A stretch of DNA of 64,000 bases from Cupriavidus sp. WGlv3 (lineage in GTDB: Bacteria; Pseudomonadota; Gammaproteobacteria; Burkholderiales; Burkholderiaceae): the NCBI RefSeq assembly GCF_023952475.1, contig NZ_JALHRX010000020.1, positions 33,365 to 97,364 on the forward strand, written 5' to 3'. The notes beneath the pieces were generated by a model. It was given only the letters and a program-made list of their open reading frames with translations. It was not told the origin of the DNA and ran no database searches. A program made the translations under genes and the position numbers. Positions 51,556 through 58,718 of this stretch are shown here, piece after piece. How positions within the stretch are numbered: the first letter of the stretch is position 1; every line of letters starts with the position of its first letter.

Positions 51556-52128
51556 GCTGAACCAGTCCGCCGGCAGCCGTTGCGCGCTGCGCGCCGGCTG
51601 GGCCAGCGACAGCGAGACTTCATGGAGGAAGCTGTCCTCCGGGTTGCGGCGGCTGACAAAGCCCAGCCCTTGCAGGATCGCGAGCATGCGCCGGTTCTCG
51701 CTGAGCACGTCGCCGCGCAGTCCGTGCAGCCCGGCCGCGCGCGCCAGCTCGCACAGCCTGGCGATCAGGCGCCGGCCCAGCCCCTGCCCCTGCCAGGCAT
51801 CGGCCACCACCACCGCGAATTCGGCAATCTGACCGGACACGACATATTCCGCGCTGGCGACGATGGTCTGGCTGCCGTCCGCTCCAGGCGCGACCACCAC
51901 CAGCGCCACGCCACCGTCGCCGGGCGCGGCCAGGCCGGCGACGATTTCGTCCACCACGCGTCCACCGGTCAGGAAGCGGAAGTAGCGGCTCTCCCGCGAC
52001 AGCGCGTCCACCATCGCGCGCAGCGCCGCGCCATCCTGAACCCGGGTGCGGCGCAGCGTCACCTGCGTGCCCCGTCCCGCCGTCCAGCTTTCTGTCACGC
52101 CGCCGCGCGCCAAGCCCTGGAGATCCAT
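51547..52128 (-). CDS. GNAT-family N-acetyltransferase
   Basis: A 193-residue GNAT enzyme with the acetyl-CoA pyrophosphate-binding loop VADAWQGQGLGRRLI (Q/R-x2-G-x-G/A) and the following motif B region LRGDVLSENRRMLAILQGLGF. This is the same arrangement as in the GNAT domain of Pat-type and acetyl-CoA synthetase-linked proteins, but there is no CoA-ligase domain. The acceptor is unknown. The start at 52128 follows GAGGGTGG. The HxlR gene is divergent with a palindrome between them. Confidence 0.82.
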   Translation of the reverse strand: MDLQGLARGGVTESWTAGRGTQVTLRRTRVQDGAALRAMVDALSRESRYFRFLTGGRVVDEIVAGLAAPGDGGVALVVVAPGADGSQTIVASAEYVVSGQIAEFAVVVADAWQGQGLGRRLIARLCELARAAGLHGLRGDVLSENRRMLAILQGLGFVSRRNPEDSFLHEVSLSLAQPARSAQRLPADWFSAR

Positions 52129-52177
52129 GCTGCCACCCTCTGGATTCATAATTTGTAGCCAGAGTATAGGAGATAAC

Positions 52178-52200
52178 CTGACTTTTGCAAATGAAGTCAG
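52178..52200. promoter_or_regulatory. Inverted repeat CTGACTT-N9-AAGTCAG, candidate HxlR operator
   Basis: CTGACTT (52178-52184) and AAGTCAG (52194-52200) are a perfect seven-base inverted repeat centred just before the HxlR gene in the 78-base divergent gap. TATAGGAG and TAACCT just before it are possible -10 sequences. Confidence 0.6.
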
Positions 52201-52206
52201 CATGCT

Positions 52207-52680
52207 ATGCTTCACGGCATCATGACCACCACTGCGTCCGATCTCCGCCATTGCTCGATCGCCTCCACGCTGTCGCTGATCGGCGAAAAGTGGACGATCC
52301 TGATCCTGCGCGACGTTTTCCACGGCGTGACGCGCTTCGACGACTTCTTGCGCCGGCTGGAATGCTCGCCGGCGGTGCTGTCGGCGCGGCTCAAGACGCT
52401 GACCGATGCCGGCCTGCTGCGCAAGGTCGGCTACCGCGAACCCGGCGAACGTGAGCGCTTCGAGTACCGCCCCACCCGTGCCGCGGTCGAGCTGCTGCCG
52501 GTGCTGGTCGGCCTGATGCAATGGGGCGACTGCCACATGGCGCCCGACGGCGGCCCGGTCGAAATCCGCTCGCGCGCCAACGGCAAGCTGGTGCGCGCGG
52601 CGCTGGTCGACGAGGATGGCGCCGAGGTGTCGCCGCGCGACATGCAGATCATCCCGGTGCAGAAGCCCTCCGGCGGCTGA
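52207..52680 (+). CDS. HxlR-family transcriptional regulator
   Basis: A 157-residue winged-helix regulator of the HxlR family: CSIASTLSLIGEKWTILILRDVFHGVTRFDDF, then the recognition helix LECSPAVLSARLKTLTDAGLLRKVGY. A single cysteine at the start of the first helix (C18) is typical of redox- or aldehyde-sensing members. The C-terminal 45 residues form an added small domain. ATG 52222 is an equally good start. It is divergent from the GNAT gene, which is the most likely target. Confidence 0.87.
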   Translation: MLHGIMTTTASDLRHCSIASTLSLIGEKWTILILRDVFHGVTRFDDFLRRLECSPAVLSARLKTLTDAGLLRKVGYREPGERERFEYRPTRAAVELLPVLVGLMQWGDCHMAPDGGPVEIRSRANGKLVRAALVDEDGAEVSPRDMQIIPVQKPSGG

Positions 52681-52736
52681 CGCCCCGGCCTTCCTTGCCG
52701 CCGGTGCCGCACCGCACCAGCGCAGTCCACCGCACT

Positions 52737-52751
52737 GCACCATGAGCGTGC
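52737..52751 (+). promoter_or_regulatory. NtrC-like binding site
   Basis: GCAC-N7-GTGC (GCAC 52737-52740, GTGC 52748-52751), preceded by T, has the half-sites and spacing of enteric NtrC sites. It lies about 110 bases upstream of the sigma-54 -12 element, a normal enhancer distance. Confidence 0.5.
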
Positions 52752-52845
52752 CGCGCACCACCCGCCCGCCCCACCACAGCGCATTCCACCCGCTTGCGCC
52801 TCCACCAGCAGGCCTGCACACGCCATTGCCCGTCACATAACAAGC

Positions 52846-52860
52846 TGGCACACCCCTTGC
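52846..52860 (+). promoter_or_regulatory. Sigma-54 promoter of the nitrate/nitrite assimilation operon
   Basis: TGGCAC (52846-52851), five bases, then TTGC (52857-52860): a perfect match to the -24/-12 consensus with correct spacing. Transcription should start near 52872, directly before the first leader hairpin. Confidence 0.82.
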
Positions 52861-52872
52861 GTAAAAGGGTCC

Positions 52873-52896
52873 GGGCCCGTCAACGGCGACCGGCCC
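52873..52896 (+). promoter_or_regulatory. Leader hairpin 1 with AACGGC hexaloop (ANTAR-type)
   Basis: GGGCCCGTC (52873-52881) pairs with GACCGGCCC (52888-52896), eight pairs and one C-C mismatch, around the loop AACGGC (52882-52887). A at loop position 1 and G at position 4 are the bases required by ANTAR-domain antiterminators. Confidence 0.72.
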
Positions 52897-52935
52897 ACCC
52901 CCACATACACAGCCCCTATCCCATGTAGCGGCTGT

Positions 52936-52955
52936 CAGGACAACGGCGTCCCCTG
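52936..52955 (+). promoter_or_regulatory. Leader hairpin 2 with the same AACGGC hexaloop, competing with the terminator
   Basis: GGAC (52938-52941) pairs with GTCC (52948-52951) around AACGGC (52942-52947); two more pairs (CA with TG) form across a two-base bulge. The loop is identical to hairpin 1. Its loop and 3' arm are also the 5' arm of the terminator, so both cannot form together. Confidence 0.72.
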
Positions 52956-52996
52956 AACCGGCTTCACGGCCGGTTTGCGGGACGCCATTTGTTTTT
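52945..52996 (+). terminator. Intrinsic terminator in the leader of the nitrate assimilation operon
   Basis: GGCGTCCC (52945-52952) pairs with GGGACGCC (52979-52986), and inner AACCGGC (52956-52962) pairs with GCCGGTT (52969-52975). ATTTGTTTTT follows (52987-52996), then the ribosome site GGAG and the transporter ATG. The terminator would stop transcription before the first gene unless hairpin 2 is stabilised. Confidence 0.88.
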
Positions 52997-53009
52997 GGAG
53001 CAAGTGACG

Positions 53010-54329
53010 ATGACCGGCAAAGCCACCCGCATCGAGCTGCTGAGCTTGAGCACCCCGCAGATGCGCGCCTTCCACCTGACCTGGATGGCGTTCTTCGTCT
53101 GTTTCTTCGCGTGGTTTGCCTGCGCGCCGCTGATGCCGGTACTCAAAGGCGAGTTCGGCCTGAGCGCCGGCCAGATCGCCAACATCAATATCGCCGCGGT
53201 CGCGGTGACGATCCTGGTGCGCCTGGTGATCGGCCCGATGTGCGATCGCTTCGGCCCGCGCAAGACCTATACTGGCCTGCTGGCGCTGGGCGCGCTGCCG
53301 GTGCTGGGCGTGGCGCTGGCGCAGAACTACGAAACCTTCCTGGTGTTCCGCCTGCTGATCGGCGCAGTCGGCGCCAGCTTCGTGATCACGCAGTACCACA
53401 CCTCGGTGATGTTCGCGCCCAACGTGGTCGGCACCGCCAACGCGGCCTCGGCCGGCTGGGGCAACGCCGGCGGCGGCGCCGCGCAGGCGCTGATGCCGCT
53501 GGTGCTGGCGGCAGTGCTGATGATGGGCGCGGACCACGCCTTCGGCTGGCGCATCGCGCTGCTGGTGCCGGGCGTGCTGATGCTGGTGATGGCGGTGGTC
53601 TATTACCGCTTCACGCAGGATTGCCCGGAAGGCAACTACTCGGACCTGCGCGCGCAGGGCCTGGAGATCAGCGGCAAGGATGGTGGCAAGGGTGGTGGAT
53701 GGGCCAGCTTCCGCGCCGCCAGCGCCAACTACCGTGTGTGGCTGCTGTTCATCACCTACGGCGCCTGCTTCGGCGTGGAGATCTTCATCCACAACATCGC
53801 CGCGATGTACTACGTCGACCAGTTTGGCCTGAGCCTGAAGGCCGCCGGCATGGCCGCCGCAAGCTTTGGTTTGCTGGCGCTGTTCGCCCGCGCGCTGGGC
53901 GGCTGGCTGTCGGACAAGGCGGCGCGCCGGCGCGGCCTGGATGCGCGCGCCACGCTGCTGTTCGTGCTGATCCTGGGCGAAGGCCTGGGCCTGCTGTGGT
54001 TCGCGCAGGCCGGCAACGTGGCCATGGCGGTGGTGGCGATGCTGCTGTTCGGCCTGTTCACGCACATGGCATGCGGCGCCACCTATGCGCTAGTGCCCTT
54101 CATCGACCGCAAGGCGCTGGGCGGCGTGGCCGGGATCATCGGCGCGGGCGGCAACGTCGGCGCGGTGGCCGCGGGCTTCCTTCTCAAGGGCCTGGGCAAC
54201 GTGCAGCAGACCCTGACGGTGCTGGGCGTACTGGCCACCATCGCCGCGCTGTGCGCCATCGCCATCCGCTTCAGCGCCGAGCACAAGGCCCGCGAGCAGG
54301 CGCTGTACGACAGCGCGCTGGCCAACTGA
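53010..54329 (+). CDS. NarK/NasA-family nitrate/nitrite transporter
   Basis: A 439-residue 12-helix MFS transporter of the nitrate/nitrite porter family. Nitrate signatures are visible as GWGNAGGGAAQALMPLVL and FIDRKALGGVAGIIGAGGNVGAVAAGF. It imports nitrate for assimilation. Start ATG 53010 follows GGAG with nine bases; the in-frame TTG at 52989 lies in the terminator T-tract. It is the first gene of the assimilation operon. Called nasA, nasF or narK in different species, so no symbol is given. Confidence 0.92.
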   Translation: MTGKATRIELLSLSTPQMRAFHLTWMAFFVCFFAWFACAPLMPVLKGEFGLSAGQIANINIAAVAVTILVRLVIGPMCDRFGPRKTYTGLLALGALPVLGVALAQNYETFLVFRLLIGAVGASFVITQYHTSVMFAPNVVGTANAASAGWGNAGGGAAQALMPLVLAAVLMMGADHAFGWRIALLVPGVLMLVMAVVYYRFTQDCPEGNYSDLRAQGLEISGKDGGKGGGWASFRAASANYRVWLLFITYGACFGVEIFIHNIAAMYYVDQFGLSLKAAGMAAASFGLLALFARALGGWLSDKAARRRGLDARATLLFVLILGEGLGLLWFAQAGNVAMAVVAMLLFGLFTHMACGATYALVPFIDRKALGGVAGIIGAGGNVGAVAAGFLLKGLGNVQQTLTVLGVLATIAALCAIAIRFSAEHKAREQALYDSALAN

Positions 54330-54400
54330 ATGCCCTATCGCCCCACAGCACTACAAGCACCACAAGCAGCAAAGACTGACTACCGGACAAGGAAAGCATC

Positions 54401-56962
54401 ATGAAACTGATCATCGTCGGCCACGGCATGGTGGGTCACAAGTTCCTGGAATCGCTGGCGCGAGCCGGTGCGGACAACCTGGAAGTGACCGTGCTGTGCG
54501 AAGAACCGCGTCCCGCCTACGATCGCGTGCACCTGTCCGAGTTCTTCTCCGGCAAGTCGGCGGAAGACCTGTCGCTGGTGCCGGCGGGCTTCTTCGAGCA
54601 GCACAACAACATGCTGCTGCGCCTGAATGCCCGTGCGGTGGAGATCGACCGCGCCGCGCGCACGGTCAAGGTCTCCACCGGCGAGACCTTGTTCTATGAC
54701 AAGCTGGTCCTCGCCACCGGTTCGTACCCGTTCGTGCCGCCGGTGCCGGGCAAGGACCGCAAGGACTGCTTCGTCTATCGCACCATCGAAGACCTCGAAG
54801 CGATGCAGGAATGCGGTGCGCGCTCGAAGACCGGCGTGGTGGTCGGCGGCGGCCTGCTCGGCCTGGAATGCGCCAAGGCGCTGCGTGACATGGGCCTGCA
54901 GACGCATGTGGTGGAATTCGCGCCGCGCCTGATGGCGGTGCAGGTCGACGAAGGCGGTGGCCGCATGCTGCGCCAGAAGATCGCCGGCCTGGGCGTGACC
55001 GCGCATACCGGCAAGAACACCGTCGAGATCGTCGACGGCGAGGAAGGCACCCATCGCATGGTGTTCGCCGACGGCACGCATCTGGACACCGACATGATCG
55101 TGTTCTCCGCCGGCATCCGCCCGCGCGACGAGCTGGCGCGCGCCAGCGGCCTGGAAGTCGGCGCGCGCGGCGGCATCTCGGTCGACAACAACTGCCGCAC
55201 CTCGGACCCGGACATCTACGCGATCGGCGAATGCGCGCTGTGGGACGGCAAGATCTACGGCCTGGTGGCCCCGGGCTACGACATGGCCCGCGTGGCCGCG
55301 CGCCACCTGCGCGGCGAGGCGGCCGAGTTCGGCGGCGCCGACATGAGCACCAAGCTCAAGCTGATGGGCGTGGACGTGGCCAGCATCGGCGACCCGCACG
55401 GCACCGTGCCGGGCGCGCGCATCTACCAGTTCAGCGACGACCGCAAGGAGGTCTACAAGAAACTGGTGGTGTCCGATTGCGGCAAGTACCTGCTGGGCGG
55501 CGTGCTGATCGGCGATGCCAGCGAGTACGGCACGCTGCTGCAGATGATGCTCAACAAGATCGAGCTGCCGGAGTCGCCGGAATTCCTGATCCTGCCCGAC
55601 AGCAGCGGCAAGGCCAAACCGGCGCTGGGCGCCGACGCCCTGCCCGACACCGCGCAGATCTGCTCGTGCAACAACGTCTCGAAGGGCGAGATCTGCGCCG
55701 CCGTCTGCGATGGCTCGACCAGCATCGGCGCGCTCAAGACCTGCACCAAGGCCGGCACCGCCTGCGGCGGCTGCGTGCCGCTGGTGACGCAGATCATGAA
55801 GGCCGAGATGAAGAAGCAAGGGATGGCGGTCAACAACCATCTCTGCGAGCACTTCCCGTACTCGCGCCAGGAGCTGTATCACCTGGTGCGCGTGGGCCAG
55901 CACAAGAGCTTCGACGCGCTGCTGCATGCGCACGGCAACGGCCTGGGCTGCGATATCTGCAAGCCCACCGTGGGCAGCATCCTGGCCTCGTGCTGGAACG
56001 AGTTCGTGCTGAAGGAAGAGCACGCCAGCCTGCAGGACTCCAACGATTACTACCTGGCCAACATCCAGAAGGACGGCACCTACTCGGTGGTGCCGCGCAT
56101 GCCGGGCGGCGAAGTCACGCCCGAAGGCCTGATCGCCGTCGGCCAGGTCGCGAAGAAATACGGCCTCTACACCAAGATCACCGGCGGCCAGCGCGTGGAC
56201 CTGTTTGGTGCGCGTGCCGAGGAACTGCCCTATATCTGGGAAGAACTGATCGCGGCCGGCTTTGAATCCGGGCATGCCTACGGCAAGGCGCTGCGCACGG
56301 TGAAGTCGTGCGTGGGCTCGACCTGGTGCCGCTATGGCGTGGGCGATTCGGTCGGCCTCGCGATCGAGCTGGAAAACCGCTACAAGGGCCTGCGCGCGCC
56401 GCACAAGATCAAGTTCGGCGTGTCCGGCTGCACCCGCGAATGCGCCGAGGCGCAGGGCAAGGACGTCGGCGTGATCGCCACCGACAAGGGCTGGAACCTG
56501 TACGTGTGCGGCAACGGCGGCATGAAGCCGCGCCATGCCGAGCTGCTGGCGAGCGACCTCGACCACGACACGCTGGTGCGCTACATCGACCGCTTGCTGA
56601 TGTTCTACGTGCGCACCGCCGACCGCCTGCAGCGCACCAGCGTCTGGCGCGACAACCTCGAGGGCGGCCTGGACTACCTGAAGGCCGTAGTGCTCGACGA
56701 CAAGCTGGGCATCGCCGCCGAGCTGGAAGCCGAGATGCAGCACGTGGTCGACACCTATGAAGACGAGTGGAAGAAGGCCGTGACCGACCCCGAGACGCGC
56801 AAGCGCTTCCGCCATTTCGTCAACAGCGATCGCCGCGACGACAACCTGGTCTTCATCGAAGAACGCGGCCAGATCCGCCCGGCCACGCCGGAGGAACGGA
56901 ACTTGCAACGCTCCCGGCTGAGCCACATTCCCGTGGTGTCCATTCCCGCGAAAGCCGCCTGA
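54401..56962 (+). CDS. nirB: Assimilatory NADH-dependent nitrite reductase large subunit NirB
   Basis: An 853-residue sirohaem/[4Fe-4S] enzyme. In order: FAD/NAD domain (IIVGHGMVGHKF at the start, VVGGGLLGLECAKALR near residue 147, IYAIGECALW), a BFD-type [2Fe-2S] domain (CSCNNVSKGEIC ... CGGC, about residues 424-460), and sulfite/nitrite reductase half-domains with cluster cysteines in SCVGSTWCRYG and GVSGCTRECAEA. It reduces nitrite to ammonium in the cytosol with NADH. It starts 71 bases after the transporter gene with AAGGAA before the ATG. Confidence 0.96.
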   Translation: MKLIIVGHGMVGHKFLESLARAGADNLEVTVLCEEPRPAYDRVHLSEFFSGKSAEDLSLVPAGFFEQHNNMLLRLNARAVEIDRAARTVKVSTGETLFYDKLVLATGSYPFVPPVPGKDRKDCFVYRTIEDLEAMQECGARSKTGVVVGGGLLGLECAKALRDMGLQTHVVEFAPRLMAVQVDEGGGRMLRQKIAGLGVTAHTGKNTVEIVDGEEGTHRMVFADGTHLDTDMIVFSAGIRPRDELARASGLEVGARGGISVDNNCRTSDPDIYAIGECALWDGKIYGLVAPGYDMARVAARHLRGEAAEFGGADMSTKLKLMGVDVASIGDPHGTVPGARIYQFSDDRKEVYKKLVVSDCGKYLLGGVLIGDASEYGTLLQMMLNKIELPESPEFLILPDSSGKAKPALGADALPDTAQICSCNNVSKGEICAAVCDGSTSIGALKTCTKAGTACGGCVPLVTQIMKAEMKKQGMAVNNHLCEHFPYSRQELYHLVRVGQHKSFDALLHAHGNGLGCDICKPTVGSILASCWNEFVLKEEHASLQDSNDYYLANIQKDGTYSVVPRMPGGEVTPEGLIAVGQVAKKYGLYTKITGGQRVDLFGARAEELPYIWEELIAAGFESGHAYGKALRTVKSCVGSTWCRYGVGDSVGLAIELENRYKGLRAPHKIKFGVSGCTRECAEAQGKDVGVIATDKGWNLYVCGNGGMKPRHAELLASDLDHDTLVRYIDRLLMFYVRTADRLQRTSVWRDNLEGGLDYLKAVVLDDKLGIAAELEAEMQHVVDTYEDEWKKAVTDPETRKRFRHFVNSDRRDDNLVFIEERGQIRPATPEERNLQRSRLSHIPVVSIPAKAA

Positions 56963-56988
56963 CCGTGCCCGCAAACAAGGAGAACGTG

Positions 56989-57372
56989 ATGAGCCATCCC
57001 CACCATCCCGAAACCTGGACCGCCATCTGCACCGTACGCGATATCGTGCCCAATACTGGTGTGTGCGCGCTGGTCGACGACCGGCAGGTTGCGGTCTTCC
57101 GCATCGGCCGCGGCGACGAGGTCTACGCCATCGACAACTTCGATCCCAACGCGCAGGCCGCGGTGCTGTCGCGCGGGCTGGTCGGCAACCTCGGCGAACG
57201 GCTGGTGGTGGCCTCGCCGATCTACAAGCACCACTTCGACCTGCGCACCGGCGAATGCCTGGAGGCGCCCGAGCAGTCGGTCAACGCCTACGCCGCGCGC
57301 GTCTATGACGGCAAGGTGTGGATCGCCGCCGGCGTGGATGTGCGCGAGGCCGAGGAAGAACTCGCCGCCTGA
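56989..57372 (+). CDS. nirD: Nitrite reductase small subunit NirD
   Basis: A 127-residue protein with the Rieske fold of NirD. The Rieske cysteine/histidine pairs are absent, as is normal for NirD, so it carries no cluster; it probably stabilises or couples NirB. AAGGAG and seven bases precede the ATG. It lies 26 bases after nirB. Confidence 0.92.
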   Translation: MSHPHHPETWTAICTVRDIVPNTGVCALVDDRQVAVFRIGRGDEVYAIDNFDPNAQAAVLSRGLVGNLGERLVVASPIYKHHFDLRTGECLEAPEQSVNAYAARVYDGKVWIAAGVDVREAEEELAA

Positions 57373-57436
57373 CTCTGCCTCCCAGCCCCGATCGATGCTG
57401 CCCCTGTCCACCTGCCCTGCCAACGGAGATGCCGGC

Positions 57437-58678
57437 ATGACGCCTTCCGCCAACCCTCAAGCCCGGCCGCGCCTGGTCGTCGTCGGCAACGGCATGGCCG
57501 GCATGCGCACCGTCGAGGAACTGCTGCGCCTGGCGCCGGACCTGTACGACATCACGGTGTTCGGCGCCGAGCCGCACGGCAACTACAACCGCATCCTGCT
57601 GTCGCCCGTGCTGGCCGGCGAGAAGACGGTGGCGGACATCATGCTGAACACGCGCGAGTGGTATGAAGAGAACGGCATCGAGCTGCTCGCCGGCGATCCC
57701 GTGGTCTCGATCGACCGGCCGCGCCGCGTGGTGCGTTCCGCCTCGGGACGCGAGGTGCGCTATGACCGCCTGCTGCTGGCCACCGGCTCCAAGCCGTTCA
57801 TCATTCCGGTGCCGGGCCACCAGCTCGATGGCGTGATCGCGTTCCGCGACATCCAGGACGTCGAGACCATGCTGCAGGCCGCGCGCAACCATCGCCACGC
57901 GGTGGTGATCGGTGGCGGCCTGCTGGGGCTGGAGGCGGCCAACGGCCTGCTGCGCCAGGGCATGGACGTGACCGTGGTGCACCTGGCCGACTGCCTGATG
58001 GAGCGCCAGCTCGACAAGCCCGCCGCCACGCTACTCAAGGGCGCGCTGGAACGCAAGGGCCTGCGCTTCCTGCTGAGCGCGCAGACCGCGGAGATCCTCG
58101 GCAGCGAACGCGTTACCGGGGTGCGCTTCAAGGACGGCAGCGAGATTCCCGCCGACCTGGTGGTGATGACGGCCGGCGTTCGCCCCAATATCGAACTGGC
58201 CGCCGGCGCCGGCCTGCACTGCGAGCGCGCCATCGTCGTCGACGACACGCTGCAGACCTACGATCCGCGCATCTACGCCGTCGGCGAGTGCGTGCAGCAT
58301 CGCCAGGCCACCTTCGGCCTGGTCGCGCCGATCTGGGACCAGGCGCGCGTGTGCGCCGCGCACCTGGCCGGTGCCGGCCATCGCCGCTACGTGCAGCAAG
58401 CCACCGCCACCAAGCTGAAAGTCACGGGCGTCGACCTGTACTCCGCCGGCGACTTCATCGGCAGCGAAGGCAGTGAAGACCTGGTGCTGCGCGACGCGCG
58501 CCGCGGCGTCTACAAGCGATTGGTGCTGCAGGACGGGCGCCTGGTCGGAGCCGTGCTGTACGGCGACGTGCAGGATGGTGCCTGGTATTTCGAGCTGATC
58601 CAGCAACGCACACCGGTGGCGGCGCTGCGCCAGCGCCTGCTGTTCGGCAAGGCGCAGTGCGAAGCGCTGGCTGCCTAG
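57437..58678 (+). CDS. FAD-dependent NAD(P)H oxidoreductase, predicted electron donor to nitrate reductase
   Basis: A 413-residue flavoprotein similar to the N-terminal third of NirB and to rubredoxin reductases: VVVGNGMAGMRTVEELL (FAD), VVIGGGLLGLEAANGLL (NAD) and IYAVGECVQH (second FAD site). It lacks the BFD and sirohaem domains. Placed between nirD and nasA, it most likely passes electrons from NADH to NasA, as NasC/NasB proteins do in other bacteria. ATG 57437 follows CGGAG. Confidence 0.85.
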   Translation: MTPSANPQARPRLVVVGNGMAGMRTVEELLRLAPDLYDITVFGAEPHGNYNRILLSPVLAGEKTVADIMLNTREWYEENGIELLAGDPVVSIDRPRRVVRSASGREVRYDRLLLATGSKPFIIPVPGHQLDGVIAFRDIQDVETMLQAARNHRHAVVIGGGLLGLEAANGLLRQGMDVTVVHLADCLMERQLDKPAATLLKGALERKGLRFLLSAQTAEILGSERVTGVRFKDGSEIPADLVVMTAGVRPNIELAAGAGLHCERAIVVDDTLQTYDPRIYAVGECVQHRQATFGLVAPIWDQARVCAAHLAGAGHRRYVQQATATKLKVTGVDLYSAGDFIGSEGSEDLVLRDARRGVYKRLVLQDGRLVGAVLYGDVQDGAWYFELIQQRTPVAALRQRLLFGKAQCEALAA

Positions 58679-58718
58679 CGTCACCCAAGCCCATATAACG
58701 CCCCCGCACGGAGAACGC

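Noticed and set aside
52854..52869. Small hairpin CCCTT / AAGGG with loop GCGTAA as the first ANTAR hairpin
   Set aside because: It overlaps the sigma-54 -12 element and lies before the predicted transcript start, and its loop lacks A1 and G4.
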